A stretch of 64,000 nt of DNA, taken from Hyphomicrobiales bacterium (GTDB lineage: Bacteria; Pseudomonadota; Alphaproteobacteria; Rhizobiales; Rhizobiaceae). The stretch lies in contig UCNE01000013.1 of assembly GCA_900473685.1 (NCBI GenBank), forward strand, positions 372,001 through 436,000, given 5' to 3'. The notes under the pieces are model-generated. The model was given only the letters and a program-made list of their open reading frames with translations. It did not search any database and had not been told where the DNA came from. Position numbers and translations under genes: made by a program. This document shows, in pieces, positions 63,110 through 64,000 of the stretch. The stretch's first letter is position 1. Every line of letters starts with the position of its first letter.

Positions 63110-64000
63110 TTCGTGGCCTCCGCCTCGGAGACCTTCTGTTCCTGGTTATCCGGCTGCGGCTTCTGCCTTTCCTTGCCCGGTTCACTGGCGATGCGGACCG
63201 CTCCGCCGTCGCGCAGGCGCTGCACGCCTTCGATCGCCACGGCATCGCCCTTGGCAAGCTCGGCATCGACCAACACCTTGTCGGAATTGCGTTGGATGAT
63301 CTTCACCGGAACGCGCTGCGATTTCTCCGCCTCGACACGCCAAACGAACGATCCATCGGCGCTCCACTGGATCGCCAGCGGATTGACCGTCGGATAGATA
63401 TCGCCGGGGAAGCGGACGGAAACCGAAAACGACATCCCGGCCCGCAGCGTGTCGTCGGGATTGTCGATCCGTGCCCGCACCCTCAGCGTCCGGCTCGCCT
63501 GATCGACACGGTTGTCGATGGCGTCGATGACGCCGGTGAGCTCAGAGGTTGGCAGTGCGATGGCGTTTGCGGAAACATCCTGACCGACCGAGACCTTGGT
63601 GGAAAACCGCTCCGGCACCCAGAAATCAACGAGGATCTGCGACCGGTCATCGACGACCGCAATCGATGTCGAGGTAGTGACATAGTCTCCGGGATGGGCT
63701 GTGATAATGCCGACGATACCGCCGGAGGGCGCCGCAATATCGCGGCGCTTCAAATCCAGTTCCGCCGTCTGCAGCGCCAGTTCGGCTGCCTGCATGGCAA
63801 ATTCGGCTTCGCGCAGGATGGCAACCGAGACGGCATTGCCGAGCTTGCGGTTGCGCTCGACCTTTTCCCGGGCGCTGTCCAGCGCGACCTTGGCCTGGGC
63901 AGCGGCAATCTTCTGCTCGTCGCTGTCGAGCTTGGCGATGACCTGGCCCTTCTCGATGCGATCGCCGGATTTCACCAGTATTTCCGTCAGATTGCCGGTC
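63106..64000 (-). CDS. RND efflux periplasmic adaptor, 5' end beyond the window
   Basis: A membrane-fusion (HlyD/AcrA-type) protein; 298 residues visible. It shows the lipoyl half (GDRIEKGQVIAKLDSDEQKI), helical hairpin (about 30-80), second lipoyl half (IAAPSGGIVGIITAHPGDYV) and beta-barrel (VDFWVPERFSTKVSVGQDVS). The reading frame runs across the right edge at 64000 so the N-terminus and signal peptide are missing. It links the RND pump to an outer-membrane channel. Confidence 0.93.
   Translation of the reverse strand, partial: TGNLTEILVKSGDRIEKGQVIAKLDSDEQKIAAAQAKVALDSAREKVERNRKLGNAVSVAILREAEFAMQAAELALQTAELDLKRRDIAAPSGGIVGIITAHPGDYVTTSTSIAVVDDRSQILVDFWVPERFSTKVSVGQDVSANAIALPTSELTGVIDAIDNRVDQASRTLRVRARIDNPDDTLRAGMSFSVSVRFPGDIYPTVNPLAIQWSADGSFVWRVEAEKSQRVPVKIIQRNSDKVLVDAELAKGDAVAIEGVQRLRDGGAVRIASEPGKERQKPQPDNQEQKVSEAEATK

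Overview
The window looks like a chromosomal segment of an alphaproteobacterium of the Rhizobiaceae (Rhizobium, Agrobacterium or a close relative). The evidence is a GC-rich composition with heavy third-position GC bias, a circularly permuted two-piece tmRNA gene whose tag reads ANDNYAEARLAA, rhizobial-type neighbourhoods (tmRNA next to sspB, hflK-hflC-DUF2065-degP, thyA-GST-folA) and many small regulators beside single metabolic genes. I see no rRNA, tRNA, CRISPR array, insertion sequence, prophage or plasmid origin. It reads as housekeeping genes mixed with accessory metabolism.

Layout. 1-3.8 kb: an iron/phosphonate-type ABC importer (ATPase, double-length permease, binding protein) read leftward. 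4-11.2 kb: a CASTOR/POLLUX-like cation channel, an aldo/keto reductase, an Lrp regulator facing a RocB-type M20 peptidase, and an OpgB-like phosphoglycerol transferase. 11.3-15.5 kb: a cluster with a PLP aminotransferase, a BetI-like regulator, an orphan choline-type binding protein, a zinc alcohol dehydrogenase and a 33-residue membrane protein. 15.6-22.3 kb: ilvC, a TetR regulator with a palindromic operator, three small secreted proteins, LysR, a PRISE-like reductase and NDH-2. 22.3-30.8 kb: regulator and enzyme pairs (Lrp/aspartate racemase, MarR-GNAT fusion, FAD monooxygenase, HxlR/QorB), pdxJ, a membrane-anchored wHTH-like protein and a MerR-LuxR-type regulator.

30.8-38.5 kb: a RecD-like helicase, an AbrB-type permease, a secreted COG4315 protein with ECF sigma and anti-sigma factors, and a leftward LysE plus cobalt-type nitrile hydratase operon, then an aldo/keto reductase. 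38.5-41.2 kb: ilvB-ilvH (acetolactate synthase) preceded by a previously unmarked transcription attenuator: a good sigma70 promoter, a practically leaderless 18-codon leader peptide (MINIAVILVVGRRMGRMV), nested stem-loops and a Rho-independent terminator. With ilvC at 16 kb, this gives two consecutive branched-chain steps in one window. 41.2-54.4 kb: HerA, miaA head-to-head with serB, degP, the hflKC operon, folA-GST-thyA, then ssrA (tmRNA) with sspB, DUF4169 and a ribbon-helix-helix protein. 54.4-64 kb: a giant AsmA protein, a D-lactate/glycolate-type FAD oxidase and an RND efflux pump whose adaptor runs off the right edge.

The most interesting items are the ilv attenuator, the ssrA-sspB-DUF4169 block with a shared ClpX-binding-like motif, the orphan choline-type binding protein cluster, the MerR-LuxR fusion and the membrane-anchored wHTH-like protein. 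Several are known families in unusual settings. I did not find anything I could confidently call a wholly new system.
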